Source of the DNA: Vigna angularis
Taxonomy: Eukaryota > Streptophyta > Magnoliopsida > Fabales > Fabaceae
Assembly (NCBI RefSeq): GCF_016808095.1
Contig: NC_068971.1
Coordinates: 5,158,501-5,222,500 of the forward strand
Direction of reading: 5' to 3'
DNA length: 64,000 nt
The notes beneath the pieces are model-generated. The model searched no databases. It saw only the letters and a program-made list of their open reading frames with translations, and was not told the origin of the DNA. This document shows, in pieces, positions 11,357-25,134 of the stretch. Both the position numbers and the translations under genes were made by a program. Numbering within the stretch: the first letter of the stretch is position 1; each line of letters starts with the position of its first letter.

Positions 11357-14300
11357 TCAAAACGTTATATGCCGCTTCCTGCAAATTTCCCAAGCTTTAT
11401 AGTAATACAATATGAGAAAAAAATTATTTATCTAAGAAAAAAAATGCTCAGGTCAATTACATTCTAGCTTTAAATATATGCTACAGAAAACATTCATATC
11501 CAGCTTTCCTTTGCAGGTCAAAAGCAAAGGGAAGGGGGAGAAAGGGTCTGTAACTTCTAATAAAATATTGTATGTGGAGATTAAAGATGATATGCCAGTG
11601 AAAACCGAAGATATTTTAGTATTGCAGTCAGGTGATGTCATGACTAGTTAGATTATAGACAACAAATTTTTAATTAATACATTTAATCAAAGTGCAACTT
11701 TTGAGTCGTACAATTTTTTATCCAAATTTACCCAAGTTTCTATACGTTAAAAGTAATAATTTTGGTCCTTTTAGGGGAATTTTGTTCTTCATCCATTATG
11801 TTCATTAAAAGATGGACGGTAGGAAATTCACAGATTATCAAATATACGAGGACCAAAATCGCTGTTTTTAAAATTCGGAAACTTAGAGACCAAATTTAAC
11901 TTAAAACATATTTTATCCATTTATTAAATACTCTGACTCTGGTATACGCAAAGTTGTCTAAGAATACCTCTTCGGCTGTCGGCAGCGACCTTCATTATCC
12001 TCTTGGTTCCAAATATCAACACCGGCCTGTTTACAGTGTACAATGAAAGAAAATACGAGAAAGAAACGCACTTTAAATGGGAGCTTCAAGAGCCCATATA
12101 TATATATATATATATATATATACAAGAGGGAAACTGAACTGCTATAACAGATAAGCAGTTGTGGTTCATACATTTAGTGTAACAAAGACATGTCGACCAT
12201 TATATCCCCACAATAAATTATAACAGCAAATTATCAGTGTGTCTAGCAGACAAGGTTTTATATTATTATCAAATGAAATTCCAAATCCTTAATGTTTTTT
12301 TCTATTCATTACAAGTATAACGCAAAATCCTTGCCCAACACAATTGCCCTCAAAATTTAAAGTCAATATAGAGATAAAAGGGCAGGTTGGATACGATATT
12401 TATGCAGACAGTTATCATCTTAAATATAGAGTGCAATATATTTCTGGGACTATTTTTTTTCCCTCCCTCGTAATAATAAACGCTTTTCCTCTTAAACATC
12501 TTCCAGTAGCCAAACTACCCCATCCCATATAACTAACTGCATACATTAGAGGGGTTAATCCAGCAAAGAAAAAATATACAGTGGAGGGATTCAAGGAACT
12601 GACTGACCAACCTAATAAAACTAAATTAAATCAGCAGAGCGATATCGTTTTTCTCAAATCCGGGCGTTCAATTTTGATTACTAAATTAGTTTTTACAGAG
12701 TCCTGTCCAAAGTGAGAAATAGTAGTATCAAATCCAATAAACAAAACCAATTAGTTGTTTTTTATCAGTTAATAAAGAAATTGAGTTTTTCTCCTTAGAT
12801 AAAAAATTCTGTACAAATTTTTTGTAATATTTAACAGATACTTACTGGTTCCATTCAAACATAAAGACCGTGTTAGTAAATCAGCCATTCAGAAGGTTTA
12901 TATCAAAAAGAGAAAGACTGGTAACAGAAGATGAGAGTCGTAAGGATTTATTAAAATAGTTGCAACTGTTTAGTGGGCAAATATTGGTGATATAGAGGGT
13001 AGGAAAATATAGGTAAGGAAGAGAATACTTGAGATATATATATATTTGTTTTCAGCAATTTGTTATAACCATTTCCGTTTATGAATCCACCTACTATTGA
13101 GCTACAGTGTGAGGATTGATTTGAATTAGATTTCCGTTTTTCTTACTAATTCTGATCCAGTTCTGTCAGAATTCCACCAATGAATGCCCAAAATAGGTAC
13201 TTACAATCAGCCATAATGAGAAAAAGATGTATCATGATCTCACATGAAACTTCTAGGCAATCACCAGAATAAAAATGGGAGAAAATTATAGAATGCAATT
13301 GTGGGTATTACACTTTCAAGGTTTGACCCTAAGTTTGCTAATTGAGTTTTAAATTAAAGCAAGGACGTTATCCAGAACAAACCCTTTACACAACTTATCC
13401 TGCTTCCCACAGGATACATAATCAGTTATGGGAACGGCCTACAAGTTATATACAAGATCAAAATTACATGTAAGGAATAATTTATTGGACATTTTCTCAT
13501 CTGTATCAGGGAGGGGGCGGATGCTGAGAAAAGAAAGGATGAAAATAAACTCAACTGACCTTTACAAGATTATTCTTTACTTCTTGTAGATTCTGTTCCA
13601 CACACTTCTTTTTCAGTTTCTCAATTTCATGCCTAGCATCAGTCAATATTATTTCCTCTTGAAGTACAACAAGAAGATTTTCTGATGCAGACAACCTATG
13701 TTTCCCAGTCATAAATTATATTTCAGTAGTATTCAGGAGAGGAAGTCTATCACATTCTAAACATTAGCAGAACGTACATAATTACCGTTTTGAAAAGTTC
13801 TGAACCATGAACAAGACAAACAAAAATGGTAAGTAAAAACCTAAGAATCAAAAAGCTTTCTATAAAATACAAAATTTGAGATATGTTGATAACTGGAAGT
13901 TCAAACTAACTTCAACATATCTTGAATGCTGAGAAAACTATAATACGGCCTATTTTCAAAAGAGGCCAGACTCCAAAAATTCAATATTCCGAAATAACAA
14001 GGCAGTGAAATTACAGCTTTGCATTGATATTACCACTATCAAGTCTTACTAACCATGGTTACCATCAGATGAGGCAATTCAATTACTAATAATCAGGCAT
14101 ATGATCAAATTCAATCTCCTACTTTAAAAAAAATGCATCACCAGTTGGAGAGTGTCTGTATCATACTCCCAAGGTTAGCAGGACTCAAGTCTCTACATGC
14201 TGCAAACTGGACCTGAAATGGTCCTAAAAAGTCAACTAAATTCCTATAGGGAACTTGTTAAATTAAAAGGCAGAAGGGAGCAAAAGTGAAATTTTTAGAA

Positions 14301-17300
14301 AATAATAGATAACGATTGGCTAGGACCACAAAGCATTGTCGCAGATGATCCAGCTTTCCTCTTACCAGTCCCTGATGAAATCCATAAAGCTTATTAATGA
14401 CTATCTTACATCTTCTGCTGAATGACTAGTCAGAAAATGTTATAAAAGAAAATAGCACAAGCCAACAGATAATATTAAAAATTAGCAGAAAAAAAGGTAA
14501 CATAATTAATGATGAATATATTTATTTCACATTTATAATGCAATTTATCATTGTAGCAGAAGAGAATTAAAGGATTAGCAGAGGACTGAATGAACATTAT
14601 AAAACAAAAAAAAGGGGGAAGGAAGACCATTTCGATGCAATCTATCTCTATGCATTAACAGTATAAAATAGATCAATCACATAACCATTGCAACAATGTC
14701 CTCAGATCCCCTAGTAGCTGTTGCTTGGATTGTAACACTAATTTATATTAAAATAAATTATTCCCTTTATATGCAAAGATCTTATACAAATGTACCAAAA
14801 AAGATCTTGCAAAGAATAATACCCAAACGTCTCAATTAGTTCCTTTAACAGATTGTATGTGATTTATGAAACTTACTACGGTTTTTGCTGATGTTTTCTT
14901 GCACAAGAATTAAATAACACTGTAGTGGATGTATTATACTCTCTCCTTTTTCCAGTAGAAAGATTTGATGTTATTATACCCCCGAAATCCTCTCCCTCTT
15001 CTAATGAATTGTTTTATTATAATAGCAATGAATAAATAATCATAAAAATATTAATAATAATTGCGGAAATTCACATCCCCTTAATATTACCACATTTGAG
15101 TTTGAGCAGAAATATATTATCTTGAAGAGAATGATGCCTACCGAGTACATGCATTCATCAATCAGAAAATCTTGAAGTTCACTAACATTTGTCACATCTA
15201 ACTCCTGCATCAGCTGGTCATACGGTAGTACCTAAAGAAAAATAAACACACACTTACAGAATTTGATTACAAATGTCAAAAAAGCAAAAGTTGTCAGAAA
15301 GTTACTCATGTTCTATGAGACAGAGATGACAATTTAAAATGATGACATCGATTAAACAATCCTACACAATCAAGAAATAGATTCCAAGAGTTGGATCCAT
15401 TTTTTATAAGTTTACAGAGGACTAAAGGGAGGATAAGATATTCTCCAAGTGTAATTAAAAAGAATATATCCTCCAAAGAAGAGAAAGCTGATTTCTCAAA
15501 TAGTCCTACAGCAAAACACCATGGACGAATCATGAACAAAATGATAGCAAGCCCTCAAAGGACACAGACATGCCCAAAAGCCCTCTTTGATAAAGGGATA
15601 ATTGAGTAGTAATCTGCATGGTACAAGTGTAGCACATATTATAGGACCGTTGGGTCTTCCTTGCTATAAGAAGCTTAGTACATGTCAGCTTAAGTTCAGT
15701 CAAGATGCTGTTAGCTTAGTCAAGGTAAATTCCTCGACATCTATTTTTTAAATATTTTTTTGGTGGGTGTTTATTTCATGTTGAACATGATCATGGATAT
15801 TCTTCAGCCACCATTGCCGAGGTTACTCTTTTGCTCAGTATTATTTACTAGCTAACATTAGTGAGTGTTTTCTTTGTCAACATCAAGAGTATTTTTCGTG
15901 TGGCCAAATAATTGTCTTGGTTGATGTTAACTGGGATTATTTTCAATCAAAGTTTATCAAAGTTAACTGGGATTTTATCAACTTTACTAAAAAGTAGGTC
16001 TTGATTATTTTTTGACCAACATCATCAGGGTTTTCTTGACCCACAATGGCTGCATTATTTTTTCTGTCGATGTCAGCCAAGGCTTTTTTTAGCACCTTTG
16101 GCTAATGCAAGTCAAAGTTTTTAGTCAACGTTATTAGGGGTCATTTTTGCTGTTGAGCTTGAGATTATTTATCTTCCAATAATGTAGGCAAAGGATATTT
16201 GTTAATAGAATCTTCTTGACCAGTGTTGGTGAAGCTATTTTTTGTTGGATGTCAGCCAAATTTTTGCTGTTGGAGTTTATAATGATTATTTTTTGTCACT
16301 AGTATTATTTGGTTTTTAATTTGATAATTTTGTTTTTGATAGAAACTGAAATACTTAATTCAAAAAATAAAATTAAAACTCAATAAATTTGAAATGAAAC
16401 CAATTGAAAAATAATGTGTTAGAACTTTTTTAACCTTTTAAAATTGTAAAATTCTCCATTTGAACACCTGTTAAATATAGGAGCATCAAGAATGAATATG
16501 AATTTTAGCCCGTTTCTTTTTTTTAAACTTGTTTACCGTAGTTTGACCTACTTTATCTATCACAAAACCTAACCACATAACGATCTAAGGGTAACTGGAG
16601 AGCACCATTAAAATAGGCGAGTATTGCAAAGAGCACAAGATGTAAGAACTACAAGTAACTGTGTTGTACGCACATTGGTCAATTGTCTAGCAAATCCAAT
16701 ATATCAAAATGAATGACGAAGATTAAAAAGGTCTGCCAGAACGTAACAAATAGAATACAGAAATTAAAGCATGACAGCATTATCAAGTCCCCCACATTGA
16801 TATGGGAACTAAACAACCATTATAACCATCAGTGCATAAGCACCTAAATTCAGGACCTAGCACACTACTGGGAAGGCGTGGGGGATGGAGAATCACAAGG
16901 CAGACACAGTAGAAATAATTCATTTCTTAACCTAAATATATATGTGACCTTCCATTGATAACATTACTTACAACAATAAGCCAAGTCATCTGGAGTAGAG
17001 TAGGTCACGTACCACTCATTCTCACATTATAATGGTTAAGTGATCACCTCCAATAACAATGTAAAGAAAAATAGTAACACAAGATAGCCAATAACAGTGG
17101 GTTTAATAGGTAATACCTCGTATATCCCACAGATCCAGAAACAAAAGAAAGAATACCTCGTACGTGCTAGCCAGTGTAAGAACAGTGAGTTGCTTAAGCT
17201 TGAGGATCTGATCAGGCATCAATTGCGGAAGACGACCAGCATTATCTACGAGCCACTTAAACATTTTAATAAACACTATTATTTTATTTTTACTTATAAG

Positions 17301-19317
17301 TTAATAAGGAAACAGAGATGCTAAAACAAAATAACAAAAATCATTACATGAGGATAAATGTACGAGTTTTCCTTGCAAACCACAAAGTAGAAACTAATAC
17401 GACGTGTATAAAGGCTTCTTATATGCAGGATACATCAAGCTTAGCACAGTAATAATGAGCTATGACTGACAAATCACAAAATGAAAAATATGCTTCTGTT
17501 GCAGCACACATACATTATATTTAGATGACTTATTAAATTTTTTCAAATGAGTACTCAAAATTTTTATACTTTTTAATCGAGTTTTTGTTGTTTAATTTTT
17601 TCATTAATTAGTTATTTTGTCAAGTCATCTTATTTCCTTATTTCCATGTTTTAAAAGATGTGAGGTTTTTGTGATTAATATAAAACAATATTAAAACAAT
17701 AAAAGTCTTTTGTCGGTCTACACTAATCACAATATTGTTTGCTTTATTAATCACAAAATCTCACATTTCTTATAGGAAATAGATAGCACGATAATGGGAC
17801 AAGATAAAAGGGACTCAATTAAAAAATATAAACCTTTTGAATATACAATAAATAAAAGGGACTCAATTAAAAATATCTAAATTTACCAAAAAATTAGAAC
17901 TTAAAACTTAACTAAGCCTATTAGAACGCATTACTTAAGAAACTAGTGATTTTAACGAATAGGAGTTCAAGGAAATACGTAAAAAATAAAAAATCCACCT
18001 CATCATATTTGATGGTGCTACGCCAATTCCAGAAACATGGCAATGACGTTAAAAAACTGCAATATATACTAACAACTAAATTGTCCTGCAGATTTGTTTA
18101 CGGCAAAAAGAACTACCAATATAGCAAGGGTAATAAACATTAACTAACCGAAAGTAGGACAATTTCAAATACACTATAAATAAAAATACAAAAAGGAGAA
18201 ATTCTAAAACAATGAAATAAACGTCTAAAAATAATGACAAGTAATTAAATAAGTGGTAATATCACTAATACTGGTTGTCAACATATGAGTCGTCGTTTGC
18301 TTTCTTTATTTTTCAATCACCCTTTCATATAGTCTCATAAAAGTTCCAACTTTCCATCTCAAGTCGCCAACGTCCAGTGTTTACATTAAGAATTATAAAT
18401 CCAAAATTCATTATTCTCCATGAAGATTCATCAAATAGTAAAAGATGGATGCTACAATTTGATCTGACACCTCAACAACATACTACTGTTGGAAAAGAAA
18501 AACAAACAACGAAGGAAGGCAAATACCCATCATAAATGTAGGGAGGGGAAAAAATAATATAAGAGTAAATCCATAGGCTTACTCTTGTAATCACTCCATG
18601 TTCCATATGCAAACAACTGAAGCATATCAAGATAAACACAGTTCTCAGTTGCTTTAAGCTGCAAGAAATCACGAGTGAAAAAATTACAGCAGGACATATA
18701 GCTAGGAACTATTTCACAGGGAAAAAAAATGGCGAAAACAGCATTCTCATGTTACTCACAATTTTCATATTACCTAAAAAATATGGACAACAGAAATTCC
18801 CTAAAATAAATTATGCATTTATTTATATAATAATAATAGTAATTAAAAATGTTCGCCATAAAACAGGAATACACGATCAATTTGGAGCTAATCTCACAAA
18901 TTTTCATATTACCACAAAAAATGGCAATCGCCTAAACTAAATACTGCCTTTATAATAATAACAACAAGAATAATTATTCGTATTATTATTATTTAAAGTA
19001 CTAGCCATAAAATGCAACATAATCACAGTGAACGCGATCGCCTTAAATCAATAAAAAAACACCAGAGAATTATGAAGTCAGTCCTGCTTTTCCAGTTCCC
19101 TTCACAAATCGACAACTATCACTTTTAGAAGCAAACAGTGCGGAGAAAAATAGTGAAGAACCTGCTGAAGAGATGAGAGGGAGAAAAAATCTGAGAAAAT
19201 GAAGAGGTTGCGGTGAGAAGTGGCTTCTACAAGAACGGAAGCTAGGACGTTAGCGCTGAAGGAAGAAATGGTTTTAATCACGAAGTGTTCCATAGCTTGC
19301 GATTGCATCTGCTCCAT
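11357..19317 (-). CDS. CSN7: COP9 signalosome complex subunit 7 (PCI-domain protein)
   Basis: Nine coding exons on the minus strand: 19317-19162, 18658-18583, 17245-17157, 15231-15142, 14371-14327, 14212-14142, 13695-13560, 12026-11968, 11378-11357 (stop TGA). They join in frame to 247 residues. CSN7 is a PCI-domain subunit of the COP9 signalosome, which removes NEDD8 from cullins in the nucleus and cytosol. Supporting motifs in order: VEATSHRNLFIFSDFFSL (about 30-47), VYLDMLQLFAYGTWSDYK (60-77), RLPQLMPDQILKLKQLTVL (82-100), VLPYDQLMQELDVTNV (108-123), ECMY (133-136), GLVRGKLDHLRQCF (138-151), LGSMIQTLSNW (166-176). A Lys/Glu-rich helix follows, then a basic C terminus PKRKRHITF. These match my recollection of Arabidopsis CSN7 (about 260 residues) closely in order. 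Oddities: the donor after exon 5 is GTG|GTCCTA, and the tail (AGVDIWNQEDNEG...) lacks the MDYEED-like stretch of other plant CSN7 proteins. The start is the first in-frame ATG and gives the family N terminus. Confidence 0.93.
12096..12122. repeat. (AT)n microsatellite in CSN7 intron 7
   Basis: Short alternating AT run inside the intron before exon 8 of CSN7. Confidence 0.9.
15740..16330. repeat. degenerate GTCGATGTCAGCCAAGG-type repeat block in CSN7 intron 3
   Basis: A block of about 600 bases within the intron between exons 3 and 4 of CSN7. Variants of 'TTTTTTGTCGATGTCAGCCAAGG' recur every 40-70 bases: TTTGTCAACATCAAGAG, TTTTTGACCAACATCATCAGGG, TTTCTGTCGATGTCAGCCAAGG, TTTTAGTCAACGTTATTAGGGG, GTTGGATGTCAGCCAAAT. 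The pyrimidine-rich + GTC(A/G)A(T/C)(G/A)TCA unit looks like a repetitive-element subrepeat that landed in the intron. No coding sense, and family not identified. Confidence 0.6.
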
Positions 19318-20166
19318 CTTCCTACAAAATCAATTCGATTTGCTTCCGTTTCGAATTTGAATTTCGAAGAGTAATGGCAGAACGAGGAGTTTGCTCGTTC
19401 TTAACTCTGGAAGTGAAAACAAAACCGTATTTAATGAAGTTCAAAATACTTTTTTATTCAAGATGTATAAAATTGCTTAAAATGTGTATTTTAAAATAAC
19501 TGAATGTTTTAAGAGTATGATAAGATAAACTTTTCTATAAATATTTTTTTAAAATAAAGTATTTTTTATGTCAAAATTATTTATGTAAAGCCGTCTAGTA
19601 TAATCGTATCAGAAAAAAAAAATCTAGTATAATAGTATTATCTGAATACTGATATATATTTAGAAAAATTAAAACCAAACTTTTACTTATTTATTAAAGC
19701 AAAATTTGTACACGACTGTCAAAATAAATTGATCTATAAATTTGTTTGACAATGTCCTTGGAATTTACATCGAGAGTAAATTCAATCCCAAATTGTTACA
19801 GTTTATTCATCTCGATTTAAAAATAAACAGATGCGATCTATACTAATTTTTATAAATTTAAAATAATCTTAAAACGTCTCTTGTTAATCTATCGTTGTGT
19901 CGAGTAATGTTATGAATTTTAATTTTAATAATTTGAACACAACATAATCTTAATTAGAACATATATTTTAAATTTAAAATATCTATTTATCATAATTATA
20001 TACATATAAATATTTATATATTTATTGATTTAGAAGGAAAATGCGCTTTATTGATTTATTTTGTAGTTGCATAACCAACGTGGTTTTTTTCTCCCGGCGC
20101 CAGAATCCGGTTGGGTTGTTGTGATTCCCTTTGCATTCCGAAACCTAACAGGATCGATCAACTTTG
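19318..20166. promoter_or_regulatory. divergent intergenic region between CSN7 and the LCMT1 pseudogene
   Basis: 849 bases separate the two start codons, which point away from each other. It must contain the CSN7 promoter and 5' UTR (minus strand) and probably the ancestral LCMT1 promoter. The middle is AT-rich. I see no certain TATA box or other motif worth naming. Confidence 0.55.
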
Positions 20167-23100
20167 ATGCACGATTCACAAAGCAACAGTGAAGCGGTGC
20201 AAGCCACCAACGATGACGCCTCCGGCAGCACATTGTTCGCCCATCTCCTTTTCTCTTTCTTTTTTTGCCTAAGACCAATGCATATGCAGGCTTTTTAATT
20301 GGTGAATTAGGAACGGGTTTATCTAGAAGCTGTTTTGTTTTTCTAAGCGTGTTTTTCCCGCGAAAAAATGACATACGAATATGATATTTTATTACGTTTT
20401 TGTCGGTTTATTAGAATTGCTCCATCCTTCCCACTTTTTTTTTTGCCGGTGTTTAGATTCTAAAACTAATGAGTTTTCCATCATCTATTCTCTCTGAAAT
20501 TTTAATTCGTTGTGTGTAAATATTTTCTTCTACTTCTTGGTTTTTGGCATTGTTTGCTTTCTCTAGATTGGCTTGTCAGAGGTGTTAAGGTTGCATTCAG
20601 ACCTGGCAAGATGGATGTTATAGAAGGTTAATCTAGATGGTTCCTTTGGAGGATTCTAATGTGAATAAGCGTAAGCACTAATCTGGCTGAATCTTGTCTC
20701 ATTATTACTGAATGGTTCTTTAGAGGCATAAAATGCTTTTGGTTTCTGATGAAATGTAACTCTGTATTGTATGTAAAAGAGAATGTTGATTATTCATGCA
20801 CGACATGCCATGATGCCATGCTCAGAAATTAAAACATGTTTTTGAAAAAACATTGATTGGATAAATTTATTTTCTTGGTTGACTATCCAATTGTTTTTCA
20901 CCTCATACGAATATTGATTGGAGCTCATGCATACTGATCCAATTCTAAATGAATGTTGATCCCAAATAGCAATCTGATTATGTTTACCCTCCTGTTCGTT
21001 AATGGTAAAAGTCATGTACTATGGACATGTGACATTGGTTCAGATAACTTTAATACTTGAATTTTTTTTTTCTCATTTTTGGTCACTATTGAATTCAGAT
21101 TTTAAATGAATTGCAATGTTGTTAACCATTAGTATTGTATGATAACTATTTCATCTGTATAAACTGGCTGTAGGTTATGTGTGCAAAAAGGGATACATGA
21201 AAGATGACTACATTCATTTATTTGTGAGAAACTCCAATTATTAATTGAGGTGGGACTTGTGTTCTTGAAGGTATTGAATTGTTTAAGTTCCTGCTCTTCA
21301 ACTTAGTAGTTTGTTGGTGCTTTTGTATTGTTTGTGACTATATTACTTTGCTCGTTGGGCTGTTATTTGGAAACTTCTGTTTCAGTTTCTTGATGTAGAG
21401 AAGAAATCAGATGAAGATGCCCCTGTAAAGAAGCAGATATTATCACTCGGAGCAGGCTTTTATGCAACATATTTTCAGTTGCACGTGCCATCTTGTGAGT
21501 TCTTTTAAGTACTTCACAAGTTCTGTTTAAGAGCTAATTTGCTTGTACCTTTAAAATTATAGGTTTGCTATGTTTTGGAGACATGTGGATTGAGTGAATT
21601 GCATTTAAATCTTGTTAAAATCTTATTTTATGTTCTAACATGCTATGAGTGCACTTTTCCTTTTTGTACCTGTTTGTTCTCCTGTGCTAAAGGCCTGCTG
21701 CCTTTCTAATCTTAATCTTTAAGAGACAGAATATCATACCTTGTGCAACACGGGACAAGGAGATTAGGAGCAAGGACTAATTTGAAAGTTCTCAACCAAC
21801 GAATGTGTTTTTAGCTGAGTTTTTTTTTTCTTTTGGAGGTGGAATATAACTTCCTCTCTACACTGTGTGCATTAATTACTTAATTTTAAGGAACGTGGAC
21901 AATGGATTAGGTGCATCAGTGCATGAATGTGGAATTGTGGTTGATTAATATTGCTGAGCTACTAATTGCTTGTTTACAAATTTATGGCTTTTGGACCTGT
22001 CTCTTCTTATTTGTGACTAGTTAGTGCTGGAAAATTTGAATTAGTGACATAAGGGTATTGTTGTTAGGTATGTAGTTATGTAAGATTATATCCAGCATCC
22101 ATTCCAGCTTTTATGACTAAGATTTTGGCATTCTCTCCTGGCTCTGATGTTATTCTCTTTGTTTTTCCTGTTTGTTCTAATGGCACCGAAGGTAGTTTGG
22201 ACATATTTTCTGTTGTGTCCTTGTATAGGTACTGTACTGATTGTAGAACAAACTCATACTTTTTCACCTAAGGTGAATCCGTTGCACTGTCTGAAGCTTC
22301 TCTGCAAAATTTTTCTTATTATTTTTATTCACACTGTTGTAGGTTTATCGTTGCCTGTTGGTGAGGAAAAATGTTTCCTTCTTTACCCATGCGTACTATC
22401 AATGCAAAATAATTTGATTCGGGGCTTGATTAGAGCCTTAGGCCATTTTTTCCTTTGCTTTATCCTCTTGTTAAGATGTTTACAATTCTGTCACCTCTCC
22501 TTCTATCTCTCATTCTCTTCTGTACAATTCTGAATTCTATTACCATTCATAAATAATTTATTTATTTGGAGGTATCAGCCACCTTTGGAAGTTCTAATTC
22601 AAAAAAAGGTTTTAAAGGCATTAGTGATATTTTATCATGTGCTTCTTCTGTTCTTCTCTTGTTAATTTCATGTGTTGTAATTTTCATTAATGGCAATAAT
22701 TCTGAATTTAATAATTGGACAGCAACAGCAATATGTGTTTATTTACACAGCTTACAATAGAGTATGGAACTGACGTTTTAAAATCACTTTGAAAACAATA
22801 CATCTCAATTTTATTATTGGAAAGTGATAACTTATTCCCTTTCACATGTTTTGACATTTAACAAATGGAAATGAGCAGAATAAACCAAGTTTGAGCGTAA
22901 GAATTCTTAATTTTCCTTGTCTTTGTATATTTATGTGTGCTCACACAAAAAAAAAAATGAAGGTGAATATGAGTAGTAATTCTATTATCGTTACTATTTG
23001 AGAATGATGATCCCATCTCCCTGTATATAAGGGTGGATGTATATTTGGTTTAATTTAAATTAACTTCGTATCTTTCTTGACCAAAGCATGATAAATTGAT

Positions 23101-23827
23101 TCATTCTGATATTTTTATCTGTCTGCCAACTTTTATAATTGTAGAATGTGTTCTGATCAACTTGGATCCTGATTCAACTCGTGCAATTGTTGGTTGGGCT
23201 TCCTAAACTTTTTCTGCAGCAATATTTTTTTTGTATGAGTAGGTTAGAGCCTTCAAAATTTCTGTTCCTACTTCTTTTAGATGAATGAAGTACGATCTTC
23301 TTGGCATTATATGATTCTTTTTGCTAACAGATCCCACCCAGATGATGCTTTTGGAGAACAAATGATACGGAATTTAGAGGTATGTCTGTAAAAGAATTGT
23401 TTTATAATGTCTGATTTTTAGATTTCATTTGGCTCGTTTGAGATTACCCGTACATTGGAAATGTCTGATCTCAAAAGTGGAATTTCTTGTCTCACTTAAA
23501 TACGCACATACAGACAGCCATATGTGCTTTGCATTTTATGTCAGATTACCCATGAATTGGACGTGTCTATTTTTCTAATTGCTGTCCCTATTTTGTTCAT
23601 TATACTATTTTTTGCCCATAATGCTATGTTAAGTGAATCTTCTTTTCATTTGAATATTTTGATTTTAGTTTCTCTAGAACGTGTTTCTTTTAATCCCCAG
23701 GATTCTTTCCATTCGAACAATGGCACTTATGTAATGTTTTGGGTTTTATGATCTATACCATGGTTATCAGACGTGAAAATCTAAATAGATAGGCTCATGA
23801 GAGCTTTATAGACTTGACCCGTAGAGC

Positions 23828-24300
23828 TAGGGACGGCAAATAGACCCGTCCTCGTGAGTATTTTTCGAATCCATCTCCGTTTTGACGGAAATCCCCGAAT
23901 TATTGGGTACTGGATATGAGTAATATCCGATTTGTGTGTGTATGGGCGGGTGAATGTATCTGTAAAGTTTTCTCATATATCAATGGTTCGACTAATTCAA
24001 TATATGAAAAGTTTTCTCATATCCCCTAGATACTTTTTGTCTTATCATATCCTTAATTGATGAAACTTGTTCCCACCTCACCCGGTTGTCATATGAGGCC
24101 CAACTCGGAGACTCGTAAGTCACTACATCATATCAAAGAATAAATTCACTACAATAATTAATCAAAATTTCAACTCCATAATTAATCAAAGCAGTAAAAG
24201 TAGTTCCATAACTCTAGTAACAAAATTTAGTAGACATGACTATTATATAAGTTTAATCTACACCAAATAGATATGTTTGTATAGTTGCAAAACATAAATT
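23828..24300. mobile_element. hAT-like terminus and subterminal region
   Basis: TAGGGACGGCAAATAGACC at 23828 resembles the TAGGG(G/A)NGGCAA terminal inverted repeat of plant hAT elements, followed by the GC-richer 'CCCGTCC' stretch usual for that superfamily. The matching other end was not found, so the element is truncated or rearranged. Confidence 0.5.
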
Positions 24301-24309
24301 CTCACGACC

Positions 24310-24870
24310 ATACTATTAAATAACTAAGTTAAAAAGCATCTTCAAGATTTTGTCTCCAATCCTCTAATGACATCATCTCCAAGATCATCATAATCTTCAT
24401 CACCATCAAGCTCTTCCTTTGATGATAAGTGTGCATCATCGGCATTGGCTTAAAAAACAATGATATCAAGATCAAATGCATGTGGAGTTGGATCACTCGA
24501 ACTTGATCAGCTGTCAACATTTCCTCCATCACCTTGACCGTCAACTTCTTCAACCTCAACATTATCATCATCTTCAGTTATCACTCATTTTCTCATATTT
24601 CTTGAGTGTAGCTTCAATATCTTTCTCCAAACTAAATAACGGTCCTCCCTATGTCTCACCATCAGCCCAAAAGAATTGCAAGTCAAGTTCAAAACTAGAA
24701 CAACAAATCTCTTCAACTCTGGAGTTTCATCTCCAAAGATCTCCCACCATCCTCTAGGAAGCATAACTTTCTTACAATCATTTGTATTTTCCATAGAAGA
24801 AAGTCCTCTAGCATAATGAAAGTCAATAAGTTGCAAATTAACTTTTTTCCTTTATGCAACATCCTTGATC
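24310..24870 (-). pseudogene. hAT transposase C-terminal fragment
   Basis: The minus strand reads LPRGWWEIFGDETPELKRF, then VLNLTCNSFG (24836-24585), which is the hATC dimerisation region of plant hAT transposases (family form: WWE..G..TP.L...A..VLS.TCSSS.CERNWS). The expected CERNWS is lost. An acidic tail (EDDDNVEVEEVDGQGDGG..., ELDGDEDYDDLGDD) follows down to about 24330 with stops. Not functional. Confidence 0.8.
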
Positions 24871-25134
24871 AATCTTCTCATCTGCATATATACAGCCCTT
24901 CTTTTACCCTTAGAGCACCATTTCTGAAATTATGTTCATAGTGCAAATAGGGGGTTAAGGTAATATGCAGCTGCATTGAATATTCTCTCGATTTTGCATC
25001 AATAATTATTCAGCTACCTTGAAATTTGTTACACTAACATTCAACTAAGTTAACTGTTTTTTCCTCTGTTTTTACTTATTTTTCTTTATGTTGGATCTGT
25101 TTTGTTCTTAAAGTTTTTTTATTTATTTCGTGCT

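Noticed and set aside
22147..22533. 128-codon open frame with hydrophobic, membrane-like composition
   Set aside because: It lies in intron-like, T-rich sequence between exons of the LCMT1 pseudogene. T-rich introns give Leu/Phe-rich frames by chance.
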